Assembly (NCBI GenBank): GCA_021816625.1 | Contig: JAKAXM010000004.1 | Span: 62,001 to 126,000 of the forward strand | Length of the DNA: 64,000 nt | DNA from: Pseudomonadota bacterium | Lineage (GTDB): Bacteria > Pseudomonadota > Gammaproteobacteria > Acidiferrobacterales > Acidiferrobacteraceae | Direction: 5' to 3' | Shown here: positions 29,620 through 37,994 of the stretch, in pieces | Numbering within the stretch: position 1 is the stretch's first letter | Layout: each line of letters begins with the position of its first letter | The notes under the pieces: model-generated | Database searches by the model: none | Told to the model about the DNA's origin: nothing | Seen by the model: the letters and a program-made list of their open reading frames with translations, nothing else | Program-made: the position numbers and the translations under genes

Positions 29620-30327
29620 ATGCCACATGAGCATTGGCAGCTGCGGATCTCCCTCCTTCTTGGGCCGGTAGCGGCGCTCGCCGTGCTCGCCGCGATGCCG
29701 CGCGTCATAGTGCCATTTTGGAACGCCGTCGAGCGTCTTTTGTGCGGCGCGCTTACGCCCGCCGTGGCGGTGGTCACCAAGCCCTATACCCTGCCCTGGC
29801 ACATGGTGCTCGCGATCGCGGTGCCACGTCTGGCGGCGGCAGGCCCGGGGCCTGCCGCCTGGCCTGTGGTTATGATACTCGCGGCCCTGGCGCTTTTGAC
29901 AGGCTATCTCTTGCGCCGCCGTTATCTACCCTTGGCGCTCGCGCTCTTTACGCTCGCCATCGTAGTGCTCATCGGGGCGCTTGCGTTTACACCGGTGCTT
30001 GCTCCCTTTCCTTATGTCTTGACCCGCTATACCCAGTCCATGCTGCTCATGGGGCTTGTGCTCATGTTCGTGACCCCCCTCATGCTCATGGTGATCTATT
30101 ATCCGCTCGATTTCAGTTTCCCAAAGAAGCTCGTCTTGACCGCCCTGTGCGTGGTGTGGCTGGCCGTGGCGCTGCCTTGCCAGTACTGTCTACAGGCCGT
30201 GGTGGTACACGATCTCGGCCTCATGGCCTTGCCCACCCTGTTTCTACTCACCGGTCTTTTGCTGGACATCATGGGGCTCGTCGCCCTCTATTCCTGGGGC
30301 ATGAGCTGGAGGTTGCGCGATGAATGA
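29620..30327 (+). CDS. Polytopic membrane protein of unknown function in an EPS module (possible GTG start at 29518)
   Basis: In-frame MPHEHWQLRISLLLGPVAALAVLAAMPRVIVPFW... with several predicted TM segments; coupled to the next gene (ATGA overlap). Confidence 0.7.
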   Translation: MPHEHWQLRISLLLGPVAALAVLAAMPRVIVPFWNAVERLLCGALTPAVAVVTKPYTLPWHMVLAIAVPRLAAAGPGPAAWPVVMILAALALLTGYLLRRRYLPLALALFTLAIVVLIGALAFTPVLAPFPYVLTRYTQSMLLMGLVLMFVTPLMLMVIYYPLDFSFPKKLVLTALCVVWLAVALPCQYCLQAVVVHDLGLMALPTLFLLTGLLLDIMGLVALYSWGMSWRLRDE

Positions 30328-31657
30328 CCAGGTTCACCATCTGGCGCCGGCGCTCGCGGCCCACGCAAGATTGATCGCAGTTTTGCAGCCGGTGGCCATC
30401 GTCATTATCGTATTTGTATTGATCTATGCCGTGCGCCATCTGTTCTTTACTTTGAATCGGCTGTTCGGTAGGCAGCGGCACCCCTATATCAACATTACCC
30501 AGGCCGATTGGCCTCCCGCCACCATCGTCATCCCCGCCCACAACGAGCAACAGGTCATAGCGCAGATCCTCGAGCGGGTGGTCAACGTTGACTATCCGCG
30601 CGACCGCCTCGCCATCGTCTGTATCGACGACCGGTCCACGGACGCGACACCCACCCTGCTCGATCGGTTCGCCGCCCGTTTTCCTGGCCGCGTAACGGTC
30701 ATACATCGTCCCGCCGACGCCTTGCCCGGCAAAGCAGCGGCCTTGGTCGATGCGACTGATATCATAACGAGCGATATAGCGCTCATATTCGACGCCGACT
30801 ATCTACCCGGGCCCGGTCTTGTGAAGCAACTCGTCGCCCCTTTCTTCGATCCCGAGGTGGGGGGTGTGATGGGGCGCGTCGTTCCGTTCAACAGCGACAG
30901 CAATCTGCTCACCCACCTGCTCGAATTGGAGCGGGCCGGTGGCTATCAGGTCGATCAGCAAGCGCGCTCGAACCTGCGCCTCATCCCGCAGTTCGGCGGC
31001 ACGGTAGGTGGCGTCCGCATGACGGCCTTGCGGCAAGTGGGCGGTTGGAATCCCTATGCGCTCGCCGAAGATACGGACATCACCTATCGTCTGGCGATCG
31101 CCGGCTGGAAGATCGCCTATCAGAATCGTTCCGAATGTTACGAGGAAGTGGTCGAGACCTGGCAAGCCCGTTACCGCCAGCTCCTGCGCTGGTCACGCGG
31201 GCATAATCAGGTATTTTTCCGCCATGGACTTGCCCTGCTGCGCTCTCCTCATATGACGCGCCGCCAGCGCTGGGACGGGGCGATGCTACTTGGCATCTAT
31301 GCTATGGCGCCTGTGTTGCTCACCGGCTGGCTTGTCTTGTACCTCTTGTGGCTCTGTGGGGATAACGGCAGCGGCTTACTGCTCATGCTCGCAGTCGTGA
31401 GTTACGGCACCTTCGGCAACGCCGCGGCCTTCTACGAGATCGCAACGGCTTTGCGTCTCGACGGCGAGCGGCAAAAGGTCAAAGGCGTGCCGCTCATACT
31501 CGTCGGGTTTTTCGTATCGACGTACGCGGCCACAGCTGGCTTTCTTGCGGCCTTGGGGGACGTCCTGCGGCCCGGACGAGTCAACTGGACCAAGACGCCC
31601 CGCTACCGTGCACCCAGCGGCCAATCCGGCGGCGCGACCGCCCCGACACGTCCCTAA
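30320..31657 (+). CDS. Processive family 2 glycosyltransferase (exopolysaccharide synthase-like)
   Basis: TIVIPAHNEQQVIAQILERV; CIDDRSTDATP; LIFDADYLPGPG (DxD); ALAEDTDITYRL (ED); RQLLRWSRGHNQ (QxxRW); N- and C-terminal TM segments. Confidence 0.9.
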   Translation: MNDQVHHLAPALAAHARLIAVLQPVAIVIIVFVLIYAVRHLFFTLNRLFGRQRHPYINITQADWPPATIVIPAHNEQQVIAQILERVVNVDYPRDRLAIVCIDDRSTDATPTLLDRFAARFPGRVTVIHRPADALPGKAAALVDATDIITSDIALIFDADYLPGPGLVKQLVAPFFDPEVGGVMGRVVPFNSDSNLLTHLLELERAGGYQVDQQARSNLRLIPQFGGTVGGVRMTALRQVGGWNPYALAEDTDITYRLAIAGWKIAYQNRSECYEEVVETWQARYRQLLRWSRGHNQVFFRHGLALLRSPHMTRRQRWDGAMLLGIYAMAPVLLTGWLVLYLLWLCGDNGSGLLLMLAVVSYGTFGNAAAFYEIATALRLDGERQKVKGVPLILVGFFVSTYAATAGFLAALGDVLRPGRVNWTKTPRYRAPSGQSGGATAPTRP

Positions 31658-31666
31658 GGAGATCTC

Positions 31667-32629
31667 GTGCTGATCTTGCTCCTTATTACCACCGCGCTCT
31701 TTGCCTTACCCCTGGCCCCAACCGCCGGCCTCTTCCTATGGCGGCGCCATGCCTTGGGCCCGCCGCAACTCTCCGAGGGGGCCTATACCCCCGACCACTT
31801 TGCGCGCACCCTCATAGGCAAGCTGCGCAGTCATTTACCTATTCTTGACGGCGCGCGCCCCCTTATCCAAGAACATCGTCTCGACGGCGAACCTTTGCTC
31901 GTCGTTCCGTCGACTGTGCACCGGATCGGATCAGATTGCATCAAAACGATGACCTACGCGCTTGGCGATATCACGCTCCCGGCGTCGCTGTCGTTCAAAA
32001 AGGAAGTCGCGGCAGAAGGTTCATTGCGATCCGGAGAAAACGGCCGTTATCGCGTGCTTTATTCTGCCGATATCTTGCATCTCGCCAAAAATTCCACGAT
32101 CATTCGCTGGTGCCACGCGGGTCGACAGCTCGTCATAGACGGTGGCGCGCAGATATTGGGGCGAGCCACTGCGAATGTACGGATGATCGTGGCGGCGCCC
32201 TGCATGTTCACATCCCTGACCGCCCCGGAGATCGTTATCGGCGACGGCGGGGAGGCACTGCCCGCGGAGGCCGGGGCCGGCGCGTTGGAGGTTTGGGTGG
32301 AGGAGGAGCGGGTTGTGCAGGGCGACCTCGCCCTGCCGGCCAACAGTCGTCACCGGGGATCCCTCAAGGCGCACGGTCGGCTACTCATCGGGGCCGACAG
32401 CATCGTGACAGGCGGACTTGTCTGTGACGGCGACATCTCGATAGGGCCGCGGTGCCGGATATGGGGTCCAGTGGTCGCCGACGGTGCGATAGAGATAGCC
32501 GGCGGCTGCGTCATCGGACGGCCAGGACGGCCGGCCTCGGTCGCCGGGGCGTCTGTCAGCGTGGTGACGCCGGGGCTTGTGTACGGCGCCGTGCACGCGA
32601 GTCATAGCGGCATAATATCTAATACATAA
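31667..32629 (+). CDS. Membrane-anchored bactofilin-like / polymer-forming beta-repeat protein
   Basis: N-terminal TM LILLLITTALFALPLAPTAGLFLWRR; C-terminal beta-helix pattern GSLKAHGRLLIGADSIVTGGLVCDGDISIGPRCRIWGPVVADGAIEIAGGCVIG. Confidence 0.6.
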   Translation: MLILLLITTALFALPLAPTAGLFLWRRHALGPPQLSEGAYTPDHFARTLIGKLRSHLPILDGARPLIQEHRLDGEPLLVVPSTVHRIGSDCIKTMTYALGDITLPASLSFKKEVAAEGSLRSGENGRYRVLYSADILHLAKNSTIIRWCHAGRQLVIDGGAQILGRATANVRMIVAAPCMFTSLTAPEIVIGDGGEALPAEAGAGALEVWVEEERVVQGDLALPANSRHRGSLKAHGRLLIGADSIVTGGLVCDGDISIGPRCRIWGPVVADGAIEIAGGCVIGRPGRPASVAGASVSVVTPGLVYGAVHASHSGIISNT

Positions 32630-32665
32630 TATTATAATAAACTTCTTAATAAGATAGGCCGCATA
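32623..32665 (+). promoter_or_regulatory. AT-rich island with candidate promoter upstream of the fapF-like gene
   Basis: Run ataatattataataaacttcttaataag containing TATAAT, in otherwise high-GC sequence; no convincing -35. Confidence 0.4.
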
Positions 32666-32707
32666 CCGGCCCGTTCCGATAGTCAACCGATACGAAGGAG
32701 CACGATC

Positions 32708-33772
32708 GTGCGCCCATGGCCTTATCGCACTGCCTCGGTGGCCCTGCTGCTGACGGGCGTCTTCGGGCGACCCGTCGTTGCGCATGCCGCCACGGCCCTC
32801 GGGGTGGAACATAAGCCCGGAACCCAGGAAAGCGTACAGGCGGTGTATCGCCAGCAAAACGCGCTCTTCAAGGCCGGCCAGATCATCCTGCAGCCCGGCG
32901 TGAGCTACGCGTACTCCGATAGCAACGCGCTGACCTTGAATGGTTTTCTCGCCCTGGGGGCGATCTTTCTCGGTCAGATCAATGTGAGTAAGGTGCAGAG
33001 CAATATCGAGACCTTGTCGCTCCAGGCGAGCTACGCGCCGACCAATCGGATGGAGTTGTCGGCGACCGTGCCCTATCTCGCGCGCCAGAGCAGCTACGAG
33101 TCCGTGGGCGTCAATGGGTCCAGCCTGCAGGCGAGCCAACAGGACGTAACCAACAAAGGCCAGATCGGCGACGCGAGCGTCGCCCTCTACTACCAGCTCG
33201 CCGGGGATAGCCGCGGTGGGGCAACGATCTGGAATTTGACCGCCAAAGGCCCAACGGGACGCAGCCCCTATGGCATCCCGGTGGTGACGCAGCCGCAAAA
33301 CAACAACCTAAGTTACCCGACATCGCTGCCGACCGGCAACGGCGTGTGGGCCGTTTCGACGGGCTTGTCGTTCATTCAGTCGCTAAGCCCGGCCATTCTG
33401 TTCGGAAGCCTGAGCTATACCTACAACATACCGCGGAATTTCGGGAATATATCGAGTACGACGACCCCGCAGTCCGGTGCCGTCGCGCCCGGCAACTCGT
33501 TTAGCTTAGGAGGCGGCACGGCCTTCGCCTTGAACCAGCGAATAAGCCTTACGCTGTCCATGGATGAGACCTTTATCGCGGCGACCCAGATCAAACCGCA
33601 GGGTGGAAGCTGGCAGACGGTGGTCGGCAGTAGCGGCAACGCCGCGGTTTTAAATCTCGGACTGTCCTATGCCCGCAGCCGTCATGTGACGATCGTGACG
33701 AATCTTGCGGTCGGCCTTACCAAAGATGCCCCGAACATCGATCTTAGCTTCACTATGCCGACGTCGTTCTAG
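32708..33772 (+). CDS. FapF-like outer membrane beta-barrel (amyloid secretion porin candidate)
   Basis: ILQPGVSYAYSDSNALTLNGFLALGAIFLGQINVSKVQSNIETLSLQASYAPTNRMELSATVPYLARQSSY; LTAKGPTGRSPYGI; LPTGNGVWAVSTGLSFIQSLSPAILFGSLSYTYN; C-terminal Phe. Confidence 0.7.
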   Translation: MRPWPYRTASVALLLTGVFGRPVVAHAATALGVEHKPGTQESVQAVYRQQNALFKAGQIILQPGVSYAYSDSNALTLNGFLALGAIFLGQINVSKVQSNIETLSLQASYAPTNRMELSATVPYLARQSSYESVGVNGSSLQASQQDVTNKGQIGDASVALYYQLAGDSRGGATIWNLTAKGPTGRSPYGIPVVTQPQNNNLSYPTSLPTGNGVWAVSTGLSFIQSLSPAILFGSLSYTYNIPRNFGNISSTTTPQSGAVAPGNSFSLGGGTAFALNQRISLTLSMDETFIAATQIKPQGGSWQTVVGSSGNAAVLNLGLSYARSRHVTIVTNLAVGLTKDAPNIDLSFTMPTSF

Positions 33773-33798
33773 GGCCGCAGTATTCGAGGGAGGATTCG

Positions 33799-35214
33799 GT
33801 GGCGGCAGAAGAGGTTAAGTACAGCACAGAGAACTTCGGTTTTCGCGGGGCCGCCGTTACGGAGCCGCGTTCGCTGCTCGTCTACTGTCCGACTAAGGCC
33901 CTGCCCTTTCAGGAGGGCGATCTCACGAGCCGGGGCTGGAACGTGACGCGCGTCAATACCTGGGCGGCGGCCCGCGCGCAGGTGGATCGCATGGGTGGGG
34001 GGGTGGGTGTCGTCTGCCTAGGGGACCTCAAGGATCGGGAAGTGGCCGATGCCGAGGCCCTGCTCGGCTATGCCGATAGCCGCTTTCGTTGGATCGCGAT
34101 CGCCGATCTCGCCTTCCTAAAGAGCGCGGTTGCCAATCACCTGATCAGCGAGTGTTGCCTGGATTTCCATATGGTGCCGGTCGATGTCCCGCGGCTTTTG
34201 CACAGCCTCGGGCATGCGCTTGGTATGGCCAATCTGAGCCGCCAGCGGGCCCGCGCACCCGCCGAGAACCGGTTCGAGAAGAACATTGTCGGCAATAGCC
34301 AGGCCATGAAGGCCACCTTTCTGCGTATCACCAAGATCAGCCAGTCCGATGCCCCGGTCTTGATCCAAGGTGAGACCGGTACGGGCAAGGAATTGTGCGC
34401 GCTCGCCATCCACGCCCATTCGGTCCGCGCAACGCGGCCCTTTGTCGCGGTCAATTGCGGCGCGCTTCCCGACAAGCTGATACAGTCCGAGCTCTTCGGG
34501 CATGAAAAGGGCGCCTTTACAGGCGCGCACCAGCGCAAGATCGGACGCATCGAGGCCGCCGAAGGCGGAACGCTGTTTTTAGATGAGATCGGGGATTTGT
34601 CCCTGGACCTCCAGGTCAATTTGCTGCGGGTATTGCAGGATGGGACCTACGAGCGCGTGGGGGGCACGGAGACGCAGCGCGCTGACATCCGTGTCATCGC
34701 CGCGACCCATGTCAATATCGAGAGGGCGGTCGAGGAGAAGCGGTTTCGCGAGGACCTTTATTATCGGCTGAACGTCTTGAATCTCGAGGTCCCCCCGCTG
34801 CGCTCCCGCGAGGGTGATGTCACAGTCCTCGCGCGCCACTGGTTCGACGTCTTTGCCGCAGAAAAAAACCCACAGGTGCGCGGCTTTAGCCGCGATGCCT
34901 TCGTGGCGCTCAGCCAACATCAGTGGCCCGGTAATGTGCGCGAACTCATCAATCGTGTGCGGCGCGCGATGGTCATGTGCGAATACCCGTTGATAGGCCC
35001 CGAGGATCTGGGGCTCGCGTACACGGGTTCCTATCGCGACGTCCCGGTCGAGGAGACGCTAATGGAGGCGCGCGAACGGGCCGAGCGGGAGGCGATCACG
35101 GGCGCCGTCGAAAAGAGCGGCGGCAATCTATCGCGCGCGGCGCGGGCCCTTGGCGTATCGCGCGTCACACTCTATCGTCTGCTCGACAAATACCAGATCC
35201 CCCATCGCGTCTGA
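33799..35214 (+). CDS. Sigma-54-dependent Fis-family activator with VpsR-like N-terminal domain
   Basis: AAA+ Walker A GETGTGKE; GAFTGA loop (GHEKGAFTGAHQRKIGRIE); GGTLFLDEIGDLSLDLQ; C-term Fis HTH NLSRAARALGVSRVTLYRLLDKYQI. Confidence 0.9.
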   Translation: MAAEEVKYSTENFGFRGAAVTEPRSLLVYCPTKALPFQEGDLTSRGWNVTRVNTWAAARAQVDRMGGGVGVVCLGDLKDREVADAEALLGYADSRFRWIAIADLAFLKSAVANHLISECCLDFHMVPVDVPRLLHSLGHALGMANLSRQRARAPAENRFEKNIVGNSQAMKATFLRITKISQSDAPVLIQGETGTGKELCALAIHAHSVRATRPFVAVNCGALPDKLIQSELFGHEKGAFTGAHQRKIGRIEAAEGGTLFLDEIGDLSLDLQVNLLRVLQDGTYERVGGTETQRADIRVIAATHVNIERAVEEKRFREDLYYRLNVLNLEVPPLRSREGDVTVLARHWFDVFAAEKNPQVRGFSRDAFVALSQHQWPGNVRELINRVRRAMVMCEYPLIGPEDLGLAYTGSYRDVPVEETLMEARERAEREAITGAVEKSGGNLSRAARALGVSRVTLYRLLDKYQIPHRV

Positions 35215-35236
35215 CGGCGCTACCGCTCCGGCGGAT

Positions 35237-36046
35237 CTAGAAGCCCACCATGACGTGCAATAGCTTCCGGTAGGGAAGGTAGGCCTGGTCTTGGACCGCC
35301 ACCAGGGATTTGTGTCCGAACATGTCACGTAAGGGCTTGGTTGCCGCCAGGCCCGCGGGGCTTAGGAGCGCCTGCACGATCTTTTGGCGCAAGGCCCGGG
35401 GTACGCGTGCATTGATCGAAAATCCTTGATTGGGGATGCCCGGGGCCCGATAGGCGATGGTGAGCGCCCCCGGGGAGCGCGCCGCCTGGCGCTTATAGAC
35501 CGGCAGTGGCTCGAGGGCGCCGACGCAGCCTCCCCCGATGATGTTGTGCGCGGCATCGGCAAAACTGTGGATGATGACATAGTAGGGTTGGCGGGCAGGG
35601 TTCGTAAACCAGCTATCAAGACGCAAGGTAGCGAGATTGGGCGGCGAGAAGGCGCATACGCTATGCCCCACGAGGTCTGTGATCTTGGTGATGGGCGGGC
35701 CGTTCTTTTTGGTGACCAGCACGAAATTGAGATGTCCGGCCAGTGCTACGGCCGCGTGATCATGAAAGTGCGCCACGCGCCAGCCGATGAAGGCGGGGCC
35801 ATCGAAGTAGATGTCGGCCGTATTGGCGCGCACGTCGGCCATATAGCTAAGCCAGTTACTCGTATAGTGAAAGACGATGGATGCGCCCGTCGCTCGCGTC
35901 AGGAAGCGCGCGATCTTCCCATAGACCGCCACCGCCTCGGCTCTATTCGCGCGGGGCGGGCTGATGAAGGTGTAGCTGCCCGTGGCAGCCCAGCTCGGCG
36001 TTGATGCCGACAACCATGCGATCGCAATGATCAGGACCCGTCTCAT
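35237..36046 (-). CDS. PhnD-family phosphate/phosphonate-type periplasmic binding protein
   Basis: Signal peptide; TFISPPRANRAEAVAVYGKIARFLTRATGASIVFHYTSNWLSYMADVRANTADIYFDGPAFIGWR; CAFSPPNLATLRLDSWF. Confidence 0.75.
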   Translation of the reverse strand: MRRVLIIAIAWLSASTPSWAATGSYTFISPPRANRAEAVAVYGKIARFLTRATGASIVFHYTSNWLSYMADVRANTADIYFDGPAFIGWRVAHFHDHAAVALAGHLNFVLVTKKNGPPITKITDLVGHSVCAFSPPNLATLRLDSWFTNPARQPYYVIIHSFADAAHNIIGGGCVGALEPLPVYKRQAARSPGALTIAYRAPGIPNQGFSINARVPRALRQKIVQALLSPAGLAATKPLRDMFGHKSLVAVQDQAYLPYRKLLHVMVGF

Positions 36047-36275
36047 CTCTCCTCCTTATGCCTACGTTCGGGGTCCGCGAGAACCCGCCCCGCTTATTTC
36101 AGGCGTTCTGACGCCGCCTCTAGTCTTTTTTAAGACTAGCCCTTTCGTTTCGGGAAGCAAGTCTCGCGGCGTCACCCGTCTAGGCGTGGCCGCGGACGCA
36201 GGGCTCTTGGCCGAGCGCGGCTAGGCGTGGCGTTTGCGCGGGCCTGCTGTTATAGTTCGCGGGCGACAGCAAGCT

Positions 36276-36436
36276 TGCGGGAGAGGCCCAGCCCGGCACG
36301 GGAGGGGCGCCGACGACGCAACCGCCCGGAAACGTGCCGGCAAAAGGACCGCAAGGCTTATACGTCGACTCTGGAGAGAGACTGCAAAACGGTCCACCGA
36401 AGGGGCTCAAGCTCTCAGGTTAGGGGACAGAGGGGT
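36276..36436 (+). ncRNA. Tandem glycine riboswitch
   Basis: Aptamer 1: gcgggagaggccc...gacgcaaccgcccggaaacgtgccggcaaaaggaccgca. Aptamer 2: ctctggagagagactgc...ccaccgaaggggctcaagctctcaggttaggggacagagggg. Sits immediately upstream of gcvT. Confidence 0.92.
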
Positions 36437-36497
36437 GACTGGAGCGCTCGTGGCGGGTAGACGCACGAGTTCGTGTGTATCAAACGCGAGATCTCTC

Positions 36498-37589
36498 ATG
36501 GGTCACCGAACCCCGCTGTACGAACAACACATCAAGGCCGGCGCCCGCATGGTCGATTTCGGGGGCTGGGACATGCCGCTCCACTACGGGTCGCAGATCG
36601 CCGAACACCATGCGGTACGCACCGCAGCCGGGATCTTCGATGTCTCGCATATGCGCGCCGTCGACATCCGCGGCCCGGACGCTCGCCCGTTTTTGCGCTA
36701 TATGCTGGCCAATGATGTAGCCAAGCTTGCGGTCCCGGGCAAGGCCCTCTATGGCTGCCTGCTCAACGAGCAGGGCGGCATTCTCGATGACCTGCTCACC
36801 TATTTTGTGGCCCCCGATTGGTATCGCCTGGTCGTCAACGCCGGTCCGGCGCAGCAGGATATCGCGTGGTTGCGCCGGCATGTGGCGTCGTGGGCAGTCG
36901 AGATCACCCCGCGCCCCGACCTCGCCATGATCGCTGTGCAGGGGCCGCGCGCCTATACCCTCGCCCACGGCGTGCTGGAACCGGATACGCACGCCGCACT
37001 CTTGCAGCTCAAGCCTTTTTCGGCGGTCCTGAGCGGCGATTTGTTCGTGGCCCGCACCGGCTACACCGGGGAGGAAGGCTTCGAGATATTGCTGGCCGCC
37101 GAGCGCGCACCCGCCTTGTGGGAGGCCTTCGTCCGTCACGGGGTCGTTCCCGCAGGCCTGGGGGCGCGCGATACTTTGCGTCTGGAGGCCGGAATGAACC
37201 TCTATGGTCGCGACATGGATGCGACCGTATCTCCGCTCGAGGCGGGTCTGGCGTGGACCGTGAGCCTTACGCCCGAGCGCGATTTCCTGGGCCGTGAGGC
37301 CCTGTTGGCGCTGCGTGAGCGCGGTGTGGCCCTGCGCCTCACGGGGCTTTTGCTGGCGGGGCCCGGCGTGCTGCGCGCCGGTCAGGAGGTTCGCGGGGCA
37401 TGGGGGGAGGGCGTCGTGACAAGTGGCACGTTTTCCCCATCGCTCGCGCACGGCATCGGTTTCGTGCGTGTCCCGCAGGCCGCCCCCGATGGCGCCCTTT
37501 GCGAGGTGGTCGGGCGATCTGGGCAGGGCAATCCAGCGCGTCTTGTGGCGCCGCCGTTCGTGCGCAACGGGCGCGCGCTCATTGATTGA
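36498..37589 (+). CDS. gcvT: Glycine cleavage system aminomethyltransferase T
   Basis: MGHRTPLYEQHIKAGARMVDFGGWDMPLHYGSQIAEHHAVR; GLGARDTLRLEAGMNLYGRDMD. Longer ORF start at 36234 rejected because it runs through the riboswitch. Confidence 0.95.
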   Translation: MGHRTPLYEQHIKAGARMVDFGGWDMPLHYGSQIAEHHAVRTAAGIFDVSHMRAVDIRGPDARPFLRYMLANDVAKLAVPGKALYGCLLNEQGGILDDLLTYFVAPDWYRLVVNAGPAQQDIAWLRRHVASWAVEITPRPDLAMIAVQGPRAYTLAHGVLEPDTHAALLQLKPFSAVLSGDLFVARTGYTGEEGFEILLAAERAPALWEAFVRHGVVPAGLGARDTLRLEAGMNLYGRDMDATVSPLEAGLAWTVSLTPERDFLGREALLALRERGVALRLTGLLLAGPGVLRAGQEVRGAWGEGVVTSGTFSPSLAHGIGFVRVPQAAPDGALCEVVGRSGQGNPARLVAPPFVRNGRALID

Positions 37590-37602
37590 GAGGAAGCGAT
37601 AG

Positions 37603-37992
37603 ATGAGTAAGGTACCAGCGGAATTGCGTTACACGAAGAGCCACGAATGGGTGCGCGCGGCCGGCGACGGTTTCGTGGTCGGTATCACCGATCACGCTCA
37701 GGATCTCATGGGCGACATGGTGTTCGTGGAACTGCCCAAGACGGGAACGCGGCTGGTCGCGGGCAAGGAATGCGCGGTGGTCGAATCAGTCAAGGCGGCA
37801 TCCGATATCTATGCGCCGTTTTCAGGCGAGGTCACGGAGATCAACGCTGCGCTCGCCCAGGCCCCGGAGACGCTCAACAGCGATCCCTATGGGGCGGGGT
37901 GGCTCTTCAAGATGGGCGGGGTCGAGGGGCAGGCCCTGGAAGGCTTGCTCGATGCCGCGGGCTACGAGGCCTTGCTCGCCCAGGAAACATAA
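37603..37992 (+). CDS. gcvH: Glycine cleavage system H protein
   Basis: [41 protein letters not shown]...[17 protein letters not shown]. Confidence 0.96.
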   Translation: MSKVPAELRYTKSHEWVRAAGDGFVVGITDHAQDLMGDMVFVELPKTGTRLVAGKECAVVESVKAASDIYAPFSGEVTEINAALAQAPETLNSDPYGAGWLFKMGGVEGQALEGLLDAAGYEALLAQET

Positions 37993-37994
37993 GG

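Noticed and set aside
36234-36497. N-terminal extension of the gcvT ORF
   Set aside because: It translates through the glycine riboswitch; conserved GcvT starts at 36498.
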